A stretch of DNA of 64,000 nucleotides, from the NCBI RefSeq assembly GCF_902459465.1, contig NW_022985707.1, forward strand, positions 161,231 to 225,230. The letters are read 5' to 3'. This stretch comes from Asterias rubens (lineage: Eukaryota > Echinodermata > Asteroidea > Forcipulatida > Asteriidae). Positions 23,643 through 35,449 of this stretch are shown one piece after another (the stretch's first letter is position 1; each line of letters starts with the position of its first letter). The notes under the pieces are model-generated. The model saw only the letters and a list, made by a program, of their open reading frames with translations. It was not told the DNA's origin and ran no database searches. A program made the position numbers and the translations under genes.

Positions 23643-26600
23643 ATGGCCACCGTCAACTTCTGCAGCCCCATGCTAGCCATGAATGAAACAGTTTGCCACA
23701 ATGTGTCCTGCATGTCATTACCGCCGCCTGAACTTCCACCACTATTCAGCTGCAGTAACTGTAGGTGTTTGATTTTACTTCTCATTTTATTATAACATTT
23801 GATAAACAAGTTCGACAGATTGTTGAATTACAAAATATTCATAAGCCGTATTACTCAGCTGTCACAGTACATGCTGATGTGATTAGATGATGGATGTGAG
23901 GCACAAAGTACATCTGCACTAAACATTCAATGACTAACACTATTATAGTATTATTATTGTTAACAGTGCAGTGGTGTAGGACAGTGTGTGTTTGAATGTT
24001 CATCAAAGGAGTTCGGCAAACTCCCGCAAAGGAAACACCATTGAGGTAGAATTCTACCTCTGTGACACCATGGAGGTAGCTACCTCCATGGTGACACCAA
24101 GCTGGCAACTGCCAATCTCTCTCATACAAACATTGGTGGAATGTCTATGATTATGATTTACACAAATCAAGAAATTGTGATACAGTAACTAGACAACAAT
24201 ATTTAATTTAGTCATTGTGAAATCAATGTTAGCTAGAGGATTCGAACCCACAACCTTGTGTTTGCAAGTCCTGCAGTTTTACCACTTGACCACGGTGAAA
24301 AAAAAAGGAATATTTGTATGGATTTCATAAATCATGACAGCGCCAACCACCAACCAAGGTCATTACCACGCAGTGATGGCCGGGTCCGAACACTGTTCCC
24401 ATTAATAAATACCTTTTTAATGAAATAAACAGCTAAAATTTTGAAAAATGTTGTGACTTTTCTTTCGACGATACTTCCAGTAGATATGTTCAGGGGCCAT
24501 ATTTTAGCTTTTGATGGTTCTCATCTTTTTTGTGCGTTAATCGCATTACTGAGAGTCTAGTCTATTTCGAGACCAGTGACTCACTGTTAGTGTTAAGCAC
24601 CCTTACTGGGATCGATAGCTGTTTTTTGTGCATTAAAATGCGCACATGAGCTCGGTGTCCATGTAGCATGTCGCTGTAAACAAGACCATATGTGAACAAA
24701 TGAGTTTATACGCGCGCACCTTTTTTACATTTTTTTAATACATTTTCAGTGTGAATGCGCATGTGCGCATAGGCATGCCATACAGTGCAAAGCGCAAACT
24801 AGTTTTACACAATGTATGCTGGTTTAGGGGTCATTTATTCGCTGTTTTCCAAAGCCGGTCCTTTATCATCCGTTAATACATGCCCACGTGATCGGGTCTT
24901 GACCAATCAGAGACTTGAAACTGTCCAAGGTAATTATTAATTAGGGAATAACAGTGCGAGTACCTGGTCTTCACTGCGAGGTAATAAGGTCCGTTAACAG
25001 CACCAGCCACCAACCAAGGTCATTACCACGCAGTGAAGACTGGGTACGAACACTGTTATTCCCATTAATAAATACCTTTTTTAGCGAATTAAACGGCTAA
25101 AATTGTCGCAATTTTGTGATTTTTCTCTCTGCGGTACTTCCAGAAATGTTCAGGGGCCATATTTGAGCTTTTGATGGTTCCCATCTCTTTCGTGCGTTAA
25201 TCACATTACTGTAGAGTGTCATGGCCGAGTGGTTAAGAGCATCGAATTCAAGTTCTGGTGTGTTTTCACCGGAGTGTGGGTTCGAATCCCGGTCGTGACA
25301 CTTGTGTCCTTGAGCAAGATACTTTACTATAATTGCTTCTCTTCACCCAGGGGAATAAATGGGTACCTGCGAGGGTAGAGGTTGATATTGTGAATGAAAA
25401 AGCCTTTGGAGCGATATAAACTGTTGCCCAGGTTGTATTCTCCCAAGGGAGCTGAGAAACATTAAAAAGGGATGTTATTGGCCCTATGACCAGGGCACTA
25501 ATGTTAAGCGCTTAGAGAATTAAGTGTTAGTTATTAGGCGCTATATAAATCGAAAGTTATTATTATTATCTTCGAGACCAGTGACTCTTTTAAATAATGA
25601 TCTGTTCAGCGCCTTCACTGGGGTCAAAGGAGGCAAATGATTGGACGATAGCTGTTCCTTGTGCGTGTAAACGCGCACATGAGCTCGGCGTCAGTTTATA
25701 CGCGTGCACATGTAACATGCGCGCCCTCAAAATTGATACATTTTCAGCGCGCGTACGCATAAGTGCGCGAAGTTGCAATGAAACTAACAGGGATATAAAT
25801 AAGCGTGCGATACAGTGCAACGCGCAAGGTTCACACAATGTATGCTGATTTAGTGGCCACTTATTCTGTATTTTTCCAAAGCCGGTCTTTATACCACCGT
25901 TAACACTCCCACACGTGACCAGGTTTTGACCAATCAGAGACTTGAAACCGTCCAAGGTATTTATTAATATGAATTTATGACCTAAATAGTTCTCAGCAGA
26001 TGATTATTGGATTGACAAGATGGGCCTACACATGTGCAACTGACTGGTCAATATGCCTCCTTGGTTCCAACCCCTCTCTTGTATTCTTATTGATCCAACA
26101 GATACAGATCTGCCATCATGTGTCCGTCCCACCACTGTGCCTACAATAAGTGTAGCTACTGCTAATATGACATACGAGACTACTATGAGCAGTTCTACTC
26201 CGTCTGGTCCTGGTAGTGGTGGAAGTACATGTGATGAAACATGTATTGTTGTAATACTATGCCTATCAGGCCTACTGATAGTATTAATAGCACTAGCAGT
26301 ACTACTGCACATGTACTGCAAGAAGACAGGGTAAGAACTTGACTTAATAGACCCTTCCCATGAAATATGTAAAATGCACGCAGCGCGTGCACACTTACAT
26401 TTTGGTTGGCAAAATGAGGGAATACCTCACTGTTTTGTACATGGCTATTGGGTGTGTGACGCAGACGCGATTGCGCGTCTGCTTAGTGCAAAAATCTACG
26501 GCATTTGCCAACCAATAGGGTATGTACGCATGCGTGAATACAGCTAGCATACTTCATGGGAAGGGTCCATCATGCCATAAATATCACTTCTGAACAAAGA

Positions 26601-26969
26601 GTTGCAGTCATCCACCACATGTTGCTGTACTTTCGATTCGATGATCAAGATCCTCTTTCTATTTTCTTCTTCTTCGTCATTTAACCCCCTTCTTCTTCAT
26701 TTAACCCCAAAATTACTACTTTTATTTGCAGGCTATTCAAGAATCGAAAGGCCCCTAGCAAATATGAATGTTCGAGAGAATTTGACCGGTCAAATTCTGC
26801 TGAACAAATTCTCTCTCAAGAGCAGCACAATCACCAGCGCGTTGAAATGCTGGAGAGCCATCGGGATTCTTCAAACAAGGATAACAATGGTTTACATAAT
26901 GCAACAACAGTGGTAGGAATGAAAGACCCAGAACCGGGAACAACTCCAGAAATGAGTGTCTACCTTTGA
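23643..26969 (+). CDS. Gene B: small single-pass membrane protein, family member 2
   Basis: Three exons, 23643-23760, 26102-26330 and 26732-26969, give 194 residues with a stop at 26967. The start ATG has A at -3 and G at +4. Exon 1 carries 'ETVCHNVSC' (residues 15-23), the counterpart of 'ETVCHNVSF' and 'ETVCHNIPC' in D and C, then a Pro-rich stretch and Cys37. Exon 2 encodes a Thr/Ser/Pro stalk (about 41-82) and a membrane segment at about 88-108, followed by Cys112, Lys113 and Lys114. Sequons at Asn14, Asn20 and Asn61 and the basic residues after the membrane segment suggest N-terminus outside. The 78-residue tail starts LFKNRKAPSKYEC, is hydrophilic and ends SVYL. Junction phases (1, 2) match all paralogues. 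AATAAA signals lie at 27567 and 27705. Not recognised as any named family. Confidence 0.72.
24205..24305 (-). mobile_element. tRNA-like SINE head
   Basis: On the minus strand 'accgtggtcaagtggtaaaa' (A box) and 'gttgtgggttcgaatcctc' (B box) occur at tRNA-like spacing. The arms do not form a complete cloverleaf, so this is more likely a SINE remnant than a tRNA gene. It lies in intron 1 of gene B. Confidence 0.5.
24337..24998 (+). mobile_element. Transposon copy 1 in gene B intron 1
   Basis: Starts 'ccaaccaccaaccaaggtca' and ends in an inverted form of its start around 24945-24998 ('cctggtcttcactgcgagg'). It contains 'tgttcaggggccatatttta' and 'gaccaatcagagacttgaaa'. No transposase is seen. 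It is adjacent to copy 2 and in the same orientation. Confidence 0.7.
24999..25970 (+). mobile_element. Transposon copy 2 in gene B intron 1, split by a SINE
   Basis: Same element as 24337-24998, starting 'ccagccaccaaccaaggtca'. It is interrupted at 25216-25570 by a SINE, after which 'ttcgagaccagtgactc' resumes the order seen in copy 1. The right end is 'gaccaatcagagacttgaaa'. Confidence 0.7.
25216..25570 (+). mobile_element. tRNA-Leu-like SINE
   Basis: The head reads like tRNA-Leu(CAA): 'atggccgagtggttaagag' (A box), 'ttcaagttctgg' (anticodon region) and 'gtgggttcgaatcccggtc' (B box), with 'gtgtcat' and 'gtgacac' able to pair. The anticodon stem is mismatched. A body ('gtccttgagcaagatacttt', 'gggtacctgcgagggtagag') and an ATT-repeat tail follow, which mark it as a SINE rather than a tRNA gene. 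It sits inside transposon copy 2. Confidence 0.8.
26347..26570. mobile_element. MITE in gene B intron 2
   Basis: Ends 'tagacccttcccatgaa' and 'ttcatgggaagggtcca' are inverted copies; the interior is rich in 'gcgcgtctgc'-type words. It lies just downstream of the membrane-exon donor at 26331. Confidence 0.8.
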
Positions 26970-26984
26970 AGGAACCAGAGCCCA

Positions 26985-27215
26985 ATTTCATGGCACTGCT
27001 TACCGCCGATTTTTGTGCTTACGATCTCCACTCTCCGCTTACAGTGCAAGCCCTAAATGTGTGCCCTATCCTTGAAAGCGTGAAATGCCTGTAACGTGGA
27101 TTACGCGCTAACCCGTGACATACGCTTGCCGATAGCACAGAATTCTCTGCTTCCGTAAAGCGCCGATTCTGTGCTTATGGTCAGCAGAGCAATGAAATTG
27201 GGCCCAGATTGTTCG
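26985..27215. mobile_element. Dispersed 'gggcccaatttcat' element after gene B
   Basis: Fold-back with 'agcccaatttcatggcactg' on the left and 'caatgaaattgggcccag' on the right; the interior repeats 'gcttac' and 'gtgctta' words. Relatives occur near 14127, 18580, 48773 and 56024. It begins about 16 bp after the gene B stop, so it likely forms part of the 3' UTR. Confidence 0.65.
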
Positions 27216-30200
27216 TGGTGGGCTGCATGAAGTGCAGGGTGATGACAACCGGGTGTAGGAAGCTTTCAAGATGGCAATGAATTTAAAACGTTTATTGAAT
27301 GACATGCAACCACTTGTCAGATTCAAATTTTTGTAATTTATAAATAGTTGTTTTCCATATAAACTGTGAAAAGTGAAAGTTTTGCTCAAAAAGCATTTAT
27401 GGGACACTTGGTTCGGTTGAGTTAGCCCATGAGAAGCTTTTGAAACCGTTTGTTATAAAATGCATATGGTTAGAAAGATGTAAATAATAGTGATTTATAT
27501 ATTTTTATCATATATTGTTATGCTCTATAATGAATCAAATTATTTTCAATGTAAAATAAGTACTCAAATAAAAACCTTAAATTACAAAGGCTATAGCAGC
27601 TTGTATCCGGTGAAAGTTGCTTAGCCTCGTTTATCTGCATGGTCACTCTGTCAGGTACGATGTAAAAGACAAAACCGATATTGTGTTTTTTTATTGACTG
27701 TGAAAATAAAGAGAGAAACAAGAACAAAGACTATGTTTATCTATACAAATTTAAAAAGTCTCTTTTGAACGCCAACATTTTAGCCCGATTTTAGTCTACG
27801 AGAAAGACCTTTCTATGGGAGGGACGAACCATCAAGCCATGACTTATGTTTTACATTTATACCGTCCTTTTTGTTGGTAAGCAGTTTGAAACATTAATTC
27901 TATTTTCTTTTGGAAGCATGCAGAATATTATATCAAAAATAAAGTTATTGTACCGTAAGTTGTGCTACAAAAACACGAAGATGCCTTTTGATAATAATAA
28001 ATATGTATCTAAACTGTAAATAATAGTGATTTTATCCCCCCTGGAAATGATCATGTTATTTATTATGTTATCTTTATGTTTTTGCTTTGCTGTGTATGGA
28101 TCAAACTATTTTATTCAAAACATGTGTGCTTGATTATTACATTAAATAATTATGTATTAACAACTTTTCTTCAGATAAAAGTATTATGCCTGTATAAGAC
28201 TTATTTTAATTTTACTTTCCCAACAAAATGTAGCCTTAAAATACTAAAGCATTGCGCACACGTATAACTTTGTAAATGGTTCAACTTGATCCCGTAACCT
28301 TAATGCATGCATGTGATAGACTTGCAATGATTTAGTCTCAGACGGGGACATCAACCAGTTCCCGTCAATCTTCAAGAAGAAGGGTGTTCACATTTTAATG
28401 TTCAGTTATTATACATTGTTTGAAAAAAAATACTCATGTGCTATACCAATGTGGTTCTGTAGCATGCACTGCAGTTGGTTGCCCCCAAGTTGCCTGTAAA
28501 ATTTACCTCCTGTGACAATGCCCCAAATGTGATGGGGCAGTAAGGGTTTGCAATGTGGTGAAAAGGATACATCAAATACTGTGTGGTGATATAATGTGCA
28601 TGTGGAATCTTTGAAAGATAAAAACGGCACAGTAAGCCCACAAATTTAATACTAACCCTCTGATTAATTTATTTGAGGCATTGAACAAGTATTTGGGTCA
28701 TTGGCCGCAAGTTGTTTTGTCAGTGTTGGTGCACAGTGATTGGTGCCAAAGGCACCGGAACGTTTGGCAATGATCAACAGTATTCTAACTTGATGTATCC
28801 CAAGTTATATGCACACAATTACAAACCTGGGAAAACATTTGCTCAAATTGGTCATTGAAGTTGCAACAGAATAATGACACAAAATCATTATTATCTCGCA
28901 ACTTCGACAACCATTGAGCTCAAGTTTTCACAGGTTTGTTATTTTATGCATAGTTGAGATACACCAAGTGAGAAGACTGGTCTTTGACAATTACCAATAG
29001 TGTCCAGTGTCCGATAAGCCACAACGAACATTGATTTTTGTTATCGCATTTGGCAGTCGTTCAAATACAGATAGTCCCGGGACATGTCAGAAAAGTTCAT
29101 GAGTTACAAAAAACAATGTTGGCTTTCAATATTGAAACTGTTTTAACTTGTTTGTTCACCAGAGTTAACAATCGTTGTGTTTCACGTAAGAAAATATTCC
29201 CATCCGCAGTTCATGTTTCAAACAGTAAGGCCTACAGTAAATAAACATGGATATTGCCTTTCAAACTCGCAATTTACCATTTTATAAATAGCATTTTGGT
29301 TTTGCTTTTATTTCCTGATGAAGTGTGTAAAGTATAACAACCCTACATCAAGTAAATCGGCGCTTGACTTGAAATAACCGTTCATAGACCAAAGATAAAT
29401 AAGTTTAGAACATTGACAACTTATCAAGACGAGTTCAACCTCAGAAGACACATCGATCGGCCCCAATAGATATGTCCATTATGGAGTTTTACCAAAATAT
29501 ACATCGAACCCCAAAGTGCTCAAATTAAACCAATGTTGCAGACGCTAGTGCTTGTTTACGCCCTATGTTGTTAATTTGTATTTTGTGTGGAACATGTGAA
29601 AACACACATGGTAACAAATTTAACCTCAACATTTTTGGTCAGAAACGTGTGCAGCTCACATCATGCTCACATAGTAACACGGGTGAACGCACTGTGGCTG
29701 TTACCTGTTTAACCTTTCCCCCATCGACCACATTCCAGCCGAACCTTCTCGTTTATGTGTAAAAATAGATTCTTTAAAACATTTTTAGTAAGACGCGAAA
29801 CAATTTGCCATACAATGAGTCGACACCTTATCATCAATCTAATGATGTTGATTTTGTTTGAGGTAGTTACGAATTTGATTTCGAATCATCAAGTGTAGAA
29901 TTTGAGGTCTCGAAATCAAACATCTGAAAGCACGCAGAACTTCGTGTGAAAATGGTGTTTTTCTTCTTTCATAGTTATCTCGCAACTCCAACGTTCAATC
30001 GAGCTCAATTTTTCACAGGTTTGTTATTTTATAAGAAGACTGGTCTGATAGTAGACAATTACCAATAGTGTCCAATTTCTTTGAGTACAGTGATAGTTGC
30101 AGTACATTAAAACAAATATAATGTTTATCTTCACATAAAGAAAAGGGAGACGTAAACACCCAAAAGAGTACATGGTGGTACCATGGTAGAGTCCAAAGAT

Positions 30201-30286
30201 TAAAGCTATATCTTTCCATAAAGCAGATCGCAACCTTTTATTTAGGGTGTATGATTGGACTATCTGTCATTTAGATCTACTACTAC
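27216..30286. other. Intergenic region after gene B
   Basis: 27216-27720 is probably 3' UTR of gene B, with AATAAA at 27567 and 27705. The remainder has no supported gene. It holds half copies of the R1 MITE at about 28870-29015 and 29880-30085, and AT-rich unique sequence. Confidence 0.5.
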
Positions 30287-31512
30287 TAGACTTGTGGACA
30301 AGTCGTTAAAATTACATCTAATAACATTCGTTTTAAGAACATGTGTAACAATACTTCAGAGGGGTTGCACTCCTTCTTACGTCATGACATGCCGATCATA
30401 CAACACATTTAAAGGCAGTGTACACTTTAAGGGTCGGTTGACCATTCAAACTGACTTTGTATAAAGAGCGATTCCTTCTGTGATGTAATTTAAGTAGCTT
30501 TTAAGAGAGAGATAATTTCTCACTAAAATATCTGAATCTGAGAAAGTCTTCAGGCTTTGTGCGGCAAATGGTTTTTTTTCTTTCATTTCTCTTGCAACTT
30601 TGATGACCAATATTGATAGCATATGCATATTTGTATGCTTATTTGTGTTGGACCGACACCAAGTGAGAATACTGGTCTTTGACAACTACCACTGGAAATA
30701 CTGGGGTGGGTTTCGCAAAGGTAGTCATAACTCAGCACTAGTCCTAGGCAATGCTAAGAGATAGGACCAGTCCTAAGTTAGGACCATAACTCATCCTAAC
30801 TTAGGACTGGTCGGATCTCTTAGCATTGCCCAGGACTAGTCCAAAGTTGGGACTACCGTTGTGAAATCCACCCATGGTCTTTGACAACTACCACACGTGT
30901 CCAGTACAATAAATCCCGTATTGTTATTCAAATAAAGTCCAAAGGGACATCCCCGTAGAAGCCCCGGACACAAGTCATGAGACATCAAATCTGGGGGTCA
31001 TATCATTTCTTTTGACCAAACAGAACTCTGTAAATGTAAACGAGTGAAAAACACCACTCTTTACATTTCGAGTTGACCCTCATATAGCTCTTTAAAAAGA
31101 GTGGTATTTCACCCTTTTCAGAGGGGTTTCACTCCAAGACAGAGAGAAAAATATCACTCAAAAAGATGCAAACTTCAACCTAAAAACGTGAAGACCGACC
31201 ACTCGAATAAGATAGTGATTTTTCACTCTTTTGCATTTAGAGAGAAGGGAGGGGGGTTCAAAATCCAGGCAGCAGGCACTTCTTCGACTTGTACAATGTT
31301 CTCATAGAATTCCAATAATATTTTCTTCATTCATATAATTTAAAATTTCTATTTTATAACATTCGAACAAGTCTTCAGCATAGGGATTGCATGTTCTATG
31401 TAAAAGTAAGGATTAATACAATTTTAAAGTTATCGCGGGACGGCTCTCGCGAGACTATTGCATGAGAGCATGCACTGCGACAAACATTTTGAACGACTTG
31501 TCCGCAAGTCTA
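30287..31512. mobile_element. 1.2-kb element with nested MITEs
   Basis: Left end 'tagacttgtggacaagtcgt' and right end 'aacgacttgtccgcaagtct' match the ends of the MITE at 15020-15260. Inside are a diverged R1-like element (about 30412-30910), itself split by a palindrome at 30714-30875. Near the right end is 'gcgggacggctctcgcgaga', resembling the GC-rich core of the shorter copy. No transposase is seen. Confidence 0.65.
30714..30875. mobile_element. 162-bp perfect-looking palindrome
   Basis: 'ggtgggtttcgcaaaggtag' and 'ggaccagtcctaagttagga' on the left are mirrored by 'tcctaacttaggactggtc' and 'ctaccgttgtgaaatccacc' on the right. Related 'cctaacttaggac' words occur near 40025-40170 and 44340-44470. 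Confidence 0.8.
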
Positions 31513-33229
31513 TGGATCTATCATGAATAAATCCTAAGGGTCCAAGATCAGAACCACACCCAACATGTATAGTTTATGACTCATACGCAGAAATGTGATG
31601 GTTTAAGGGAAAGTGAAAAACGATCATTACTAATAATGTAAATCAATCTCCGTCATCAACTTTTCAAACCTACCAGCATTACATGTACACAATAATACTT
31701 CAGTCAGTTTTCCCTTGTGGTTTATATTGATACAATAATATTTCATTAAAATGTAATGTGTCGTGCTTGCAAACAAGACAGTTTCATGTTTGCCAGTGAG
31801 TTGTTTATGGTTTTGTGCACTTGCATGAACCATCTTTGGCAGCTTAAGTGATTGGCAATGTTTCAACAGATCATGGAAATAAAAGATGTATTGAACTTTA
31901 TTATCGGTGGTAGTTCTGTTCGGTTTGAAACAAACTCAAATTGTACGTGCTTTTTTGTTGATGGTATCAAGCATGGAATTTGGCACATCATATAATTATA
32001 CGATGATCGTAAGAGAGAGTAAGAACATCTTATGAGAAAGAATTGGAAGTAGGCCAAGAGCTGTTCCTGACTTTTTCTTTTTCAAAAAAACATACAGTAT
32101 GTTTATTATTATAGTTTAACAAGCAATGTCGGCCATTTTTAGGTTTTTGGAAAATATTTTTAATTCTACCATTTTTTCAGAATTTCAATTTGCGATGACC
32201 CATTTAAGCCCAATATATATATATTTTTTTTTCATGACAACACACCGACGAGAAAGATGTTGATTTGTTGTACAAGCTTATTATTTTCCACCTATTTTTT
32301 TTTAACATTTCGTTCTGCAATGGCCGAGCCACATATCTTCCTCACATTCTGACTGTGTTAAATTCCATGCTGGTATCATGCACATTTACCAACCCCCCCC
32401 CCATACATACACCCGCCCCCTATTTGGCCCCTATACATTTTTGCCAGACGGTTACAATACATCGTATGCACGGAAACCCAGGCGTAGTCCTAATAAGCAT
32501 ACGTCAGGGTCCAAATGTCATTTCCCCGATGTTCACATGTTAATATTATCAGCAACCTCCTGTGTGGCAAACAATATTTGATAAAAATGTGGTATAGCTT
32601 ATTTGTTTATTATCTCTAGAGATAAACATGTACATTATGCATTTAGGCACGTGGTACGTTATCGCACACTGTAAACTTTGCTATTAATAATTTGTGTGCG
32701 TAGTTTCAGCATGTGTTGAAAACATGTTCTGTGGTGAAAAACAAAAACAAAACAGCCAACCATGAAACAACCATGAAACAATTTAAATTCAACTCAATTC
32801 AATTAAATTCAATTAAATCTGAAAGCAGCCATGGGGTTCGAGTGTAATTTTAGAAGAAAAAAACCAGAAGTGATAAGTGATGAGCGTTTATATGCACAAC
32901 ATCCCATCCACTTTAAGATGTATACATAACTATGAACTATTCAAAGTAGGCCTGCAATGTAAATTACAACCATTCTTATGAACTTCATGTTTGAGAATAA
33001 CATTCAGCTATAAGAAGCGGGTTACCATGGCATTGCTGATGGTTTCAGAAACTATACTACTGAACAAAATGTTTTTACAAAAGACACTTTTTCAAATTTC
33101 AGAAAGCATCATCCAGTGGACATTATTAGTAGGGTCATATCTTTGGATTCCGTGACCATTTTTTTGCTACCTTTTTTTCTCGATGGATTTGACTTCAGGA
33201 ACCATTTAAAGGAAAAATTAGCTCCTATG
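31513..33229. other. AT-rich intergenic stretch
   Basis: No exon or repeat family clearly recognised. Features are homopolymer-rich tracts and a C run with 'cccccccccatacatacacc' near 32391. Open frames are short and lack splice or start context. Confidence 0.4.
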
Positions 33230-33995
33230 AACCTCTGAAATTTGATAGGAACTTTTTTTATAGCGCTATATTCAAAATGGCCGCCGACGCCATCTTGAAA
33301 AACATAAAATGTAATAGCTCTGGCACCAGATGACCTAGACGGACAAATGAGATGTCCTTTTCCACTATATCTGGCATGACAAATACACTGGAGAGGTAAT
33401 TGTAAGGTTTTGGGACCATCTTGACCTCTAAATCCAATATGGCCGCCGACGCCATCTTGAAAAACATAACTTGTAACAGCTCTGGCACCAGATAACCTAG
33501 ACGGACAAATGAGATGTCCTTTTCCACTATATCTGGCATAAAAAATGCACTGGAGTGGTAATAGTAAGGTTTGGGGACCATCTTGACCTCTAAATCCAAT
33601 ATGGCCGCCGGACGCCATCTTGAAAAACATGAATTGTAATAGCTCTGGCACCAGATGACCTAGACGGACAAATGAGATGTCCTTTTCCACTATATCTGGC
33701 ATGACAAATACACTGGAGTGGTAATTGTAAGGTTTGGGGACCATCTTGACCTCTAAATCCAATATGGCCACCTTCACCATCTTGGAAGACATAACTTTCA
33801 TTAGCTCTGGCACCAGATGACCTAGACAGACAAAAGAGATATCATTTCTCAATAAATTTGGCATTACAGATCTACTGGAATGGTGTGTGGGGATCATTTT
33901 AAACCCAAAAGCCAAGATGGCCGCCGTCACATCTTGAAATTTTGAATTGTAATAGCTTAGGCACAAAAGAGCTGTGTCATTTTCCACTATCTCTG
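33230..33995 (-). repeat. Left array of ~162-bp repeats of a decayed transposon
   Basis: Five tandem units of about 162 bp, each with 'atggccgccgacgccatctt', 'tctggcaccagatgacctag' and 'gagatgtccttttccactat'. Anchors at 33281, 33443 and 33605 give a period of 162. The minus strand stays open for 296 codons simply because each unit is 54 codons. The same repeat occurs inverted at 37075-37560. Confidence 0.85.
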
Positions 33996-34299
33996 GCATT
34001 ACAACTGATTATAACTGATTCGAGCAGTCTCGATACATACGCTCAAAGAACTGGAAGTGTAATCCACGCATTGGCCAGGCCAAAGATGACCAAGTGAGAC
34101 TAAACCCAGAAGAACAGACTGTGCCAGGGTGCTCAGGGTTTTACGCCAACATGTCAAAAGCTTACGAGGAGAGTCGAGCAATATATCATAATATGACATA
34201 CTCAAACCCTCCAAGTAAGATGATTTATTTGATGTGATGAGCAAACTTGTAAAGTCAATCGAAGAGAAACATATGCCTTTCGCAATAATTGTTGGTGTC

Positions 34300-35315
34300 C
34301 GTGGCCTACGTCGACCTGAAGGCTGCTTTCGACTCTGTAGATAGAACCGCCCTCTGGAAAGCTCTCCAAGGCATATATGGGTTCCCGACCGTCTCCTCTC
34401 CTCACCCGCTTTAAGGATCTTCACACCAATACCTCTGCCAAGTTACGCCACGGACTGGATCCTTGACAGAGCGTACACAGACACAGGGATCACCAAAGGC
34501 AAGTCAAGGTTCCCAGACATGGACTACCCAGATGACGTCGCCCTGGTCAGCAATAATGCCGAGGATCTGAGCAACGTACTCCAGATCTTTCAAAACGAGG
34601 CTATAAATCTGGGCCTCAATATCTCCTGGCAGAAAACAAAAATCCAAGTTCTGAACCACACTGGCAATGGCACTCCCTCTCACTTCATGGTAAACGGGCA
34701 GTCTGCCGACGTTGTGGAGGACTTCGTATACCTCGGAAGTAAAATCTCCAGCTCCCGACGCTGCGAACCCGATGTCCTCAGACGACTTGGACTTGCCTCA
34801 TCTGCTATGAACAACCTGCGCAGAACCTGAAGAGCTTAAAACTTACTACTAAACTGGCCACATGCAGGACTTGCGTCATTCCTGTTTTGTTGTATGGCTC
34901 AAAAACATGGACCCTCCTCAAATCCGACCTCAATCGACTAGAATCAATCCACATGCGGTAACAACGATCAATTCTCGGCATCCAGTGGTTCCACTTCGTC
35001 AACAACAACGAGGTCACCCAAAGAACATGTCTGCCCCCCATCAAACAACTAATTCGGCGCCGCCGCTCTCCCGTCAGTCATGTCGCTCTCCTAGCTGACA
35101 TCATCCCTGCTAAAAGAGCTCTTTAGTATCGCCATCAACTCCAGGAGAGGCCTAGCACCAGCTCCTGGCTGGAAAGACCCAGAGGCCGCCCTCGATCATC
35201 CTGGGCCCAACAACTTGGTCGGCCGAGCAAAATCGACCACATGTGGCGTGAGGTTGTAGGACGTGGACACAGGAGATCGGCACGACGGACCCTTGCTGTC
35301 TCTGCGGTCAATTGA
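34300..35315 (+). pseudogene. LINE reverse transcriptase fragment, I/Nimb-like
   Basis: Broken frames show reverse transcriptase landmarks in order: 'YVDLKAAFDSVDRTALWKA' (about 34307), then the catalytic box as YPDDVAL where YADDVAL is usual (34525), then 'FVYLGSKISSS' (34728). After a further frameshift come an 'LLYGSKTWTLLKSDLNRLE'-type segment and 'RPRGRPRSSWAQQLG' (about 35177), typical of I-clade non-LTR C-termini. The endonuclease and the first half of the RT are absent. An ATTG tract ends it near 35310. It is inserted in the transposon that spans 33.2-37.6 kb and is clearly inactive. Confidence 0.8.
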
Positions 35316-35449
35316 TTGATTGATTGATGGTGTCCATCCTGTGTACGTGCTTCACATAGAGTTGAAAAGTAGGATTGCAAAACTTTCCACAAAATTGTAC
35401 CTTTCATGGGACCTTTCCACATCAAGATGTCATCTACACTATATTATTC

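Noticed and set aside
25216-25300. tRNA-Leu(CAA) gene
   Set aside because: The anticodon stem is mismatched and it continues into a SINE body with an ATT tail.
33109-33999. 296-codon minus-strand frame as a gene
   Set aside because: It is the 162-bp repeat array read in one frame; the same repeat occurs inverted at 37 kb as part of a transposon.
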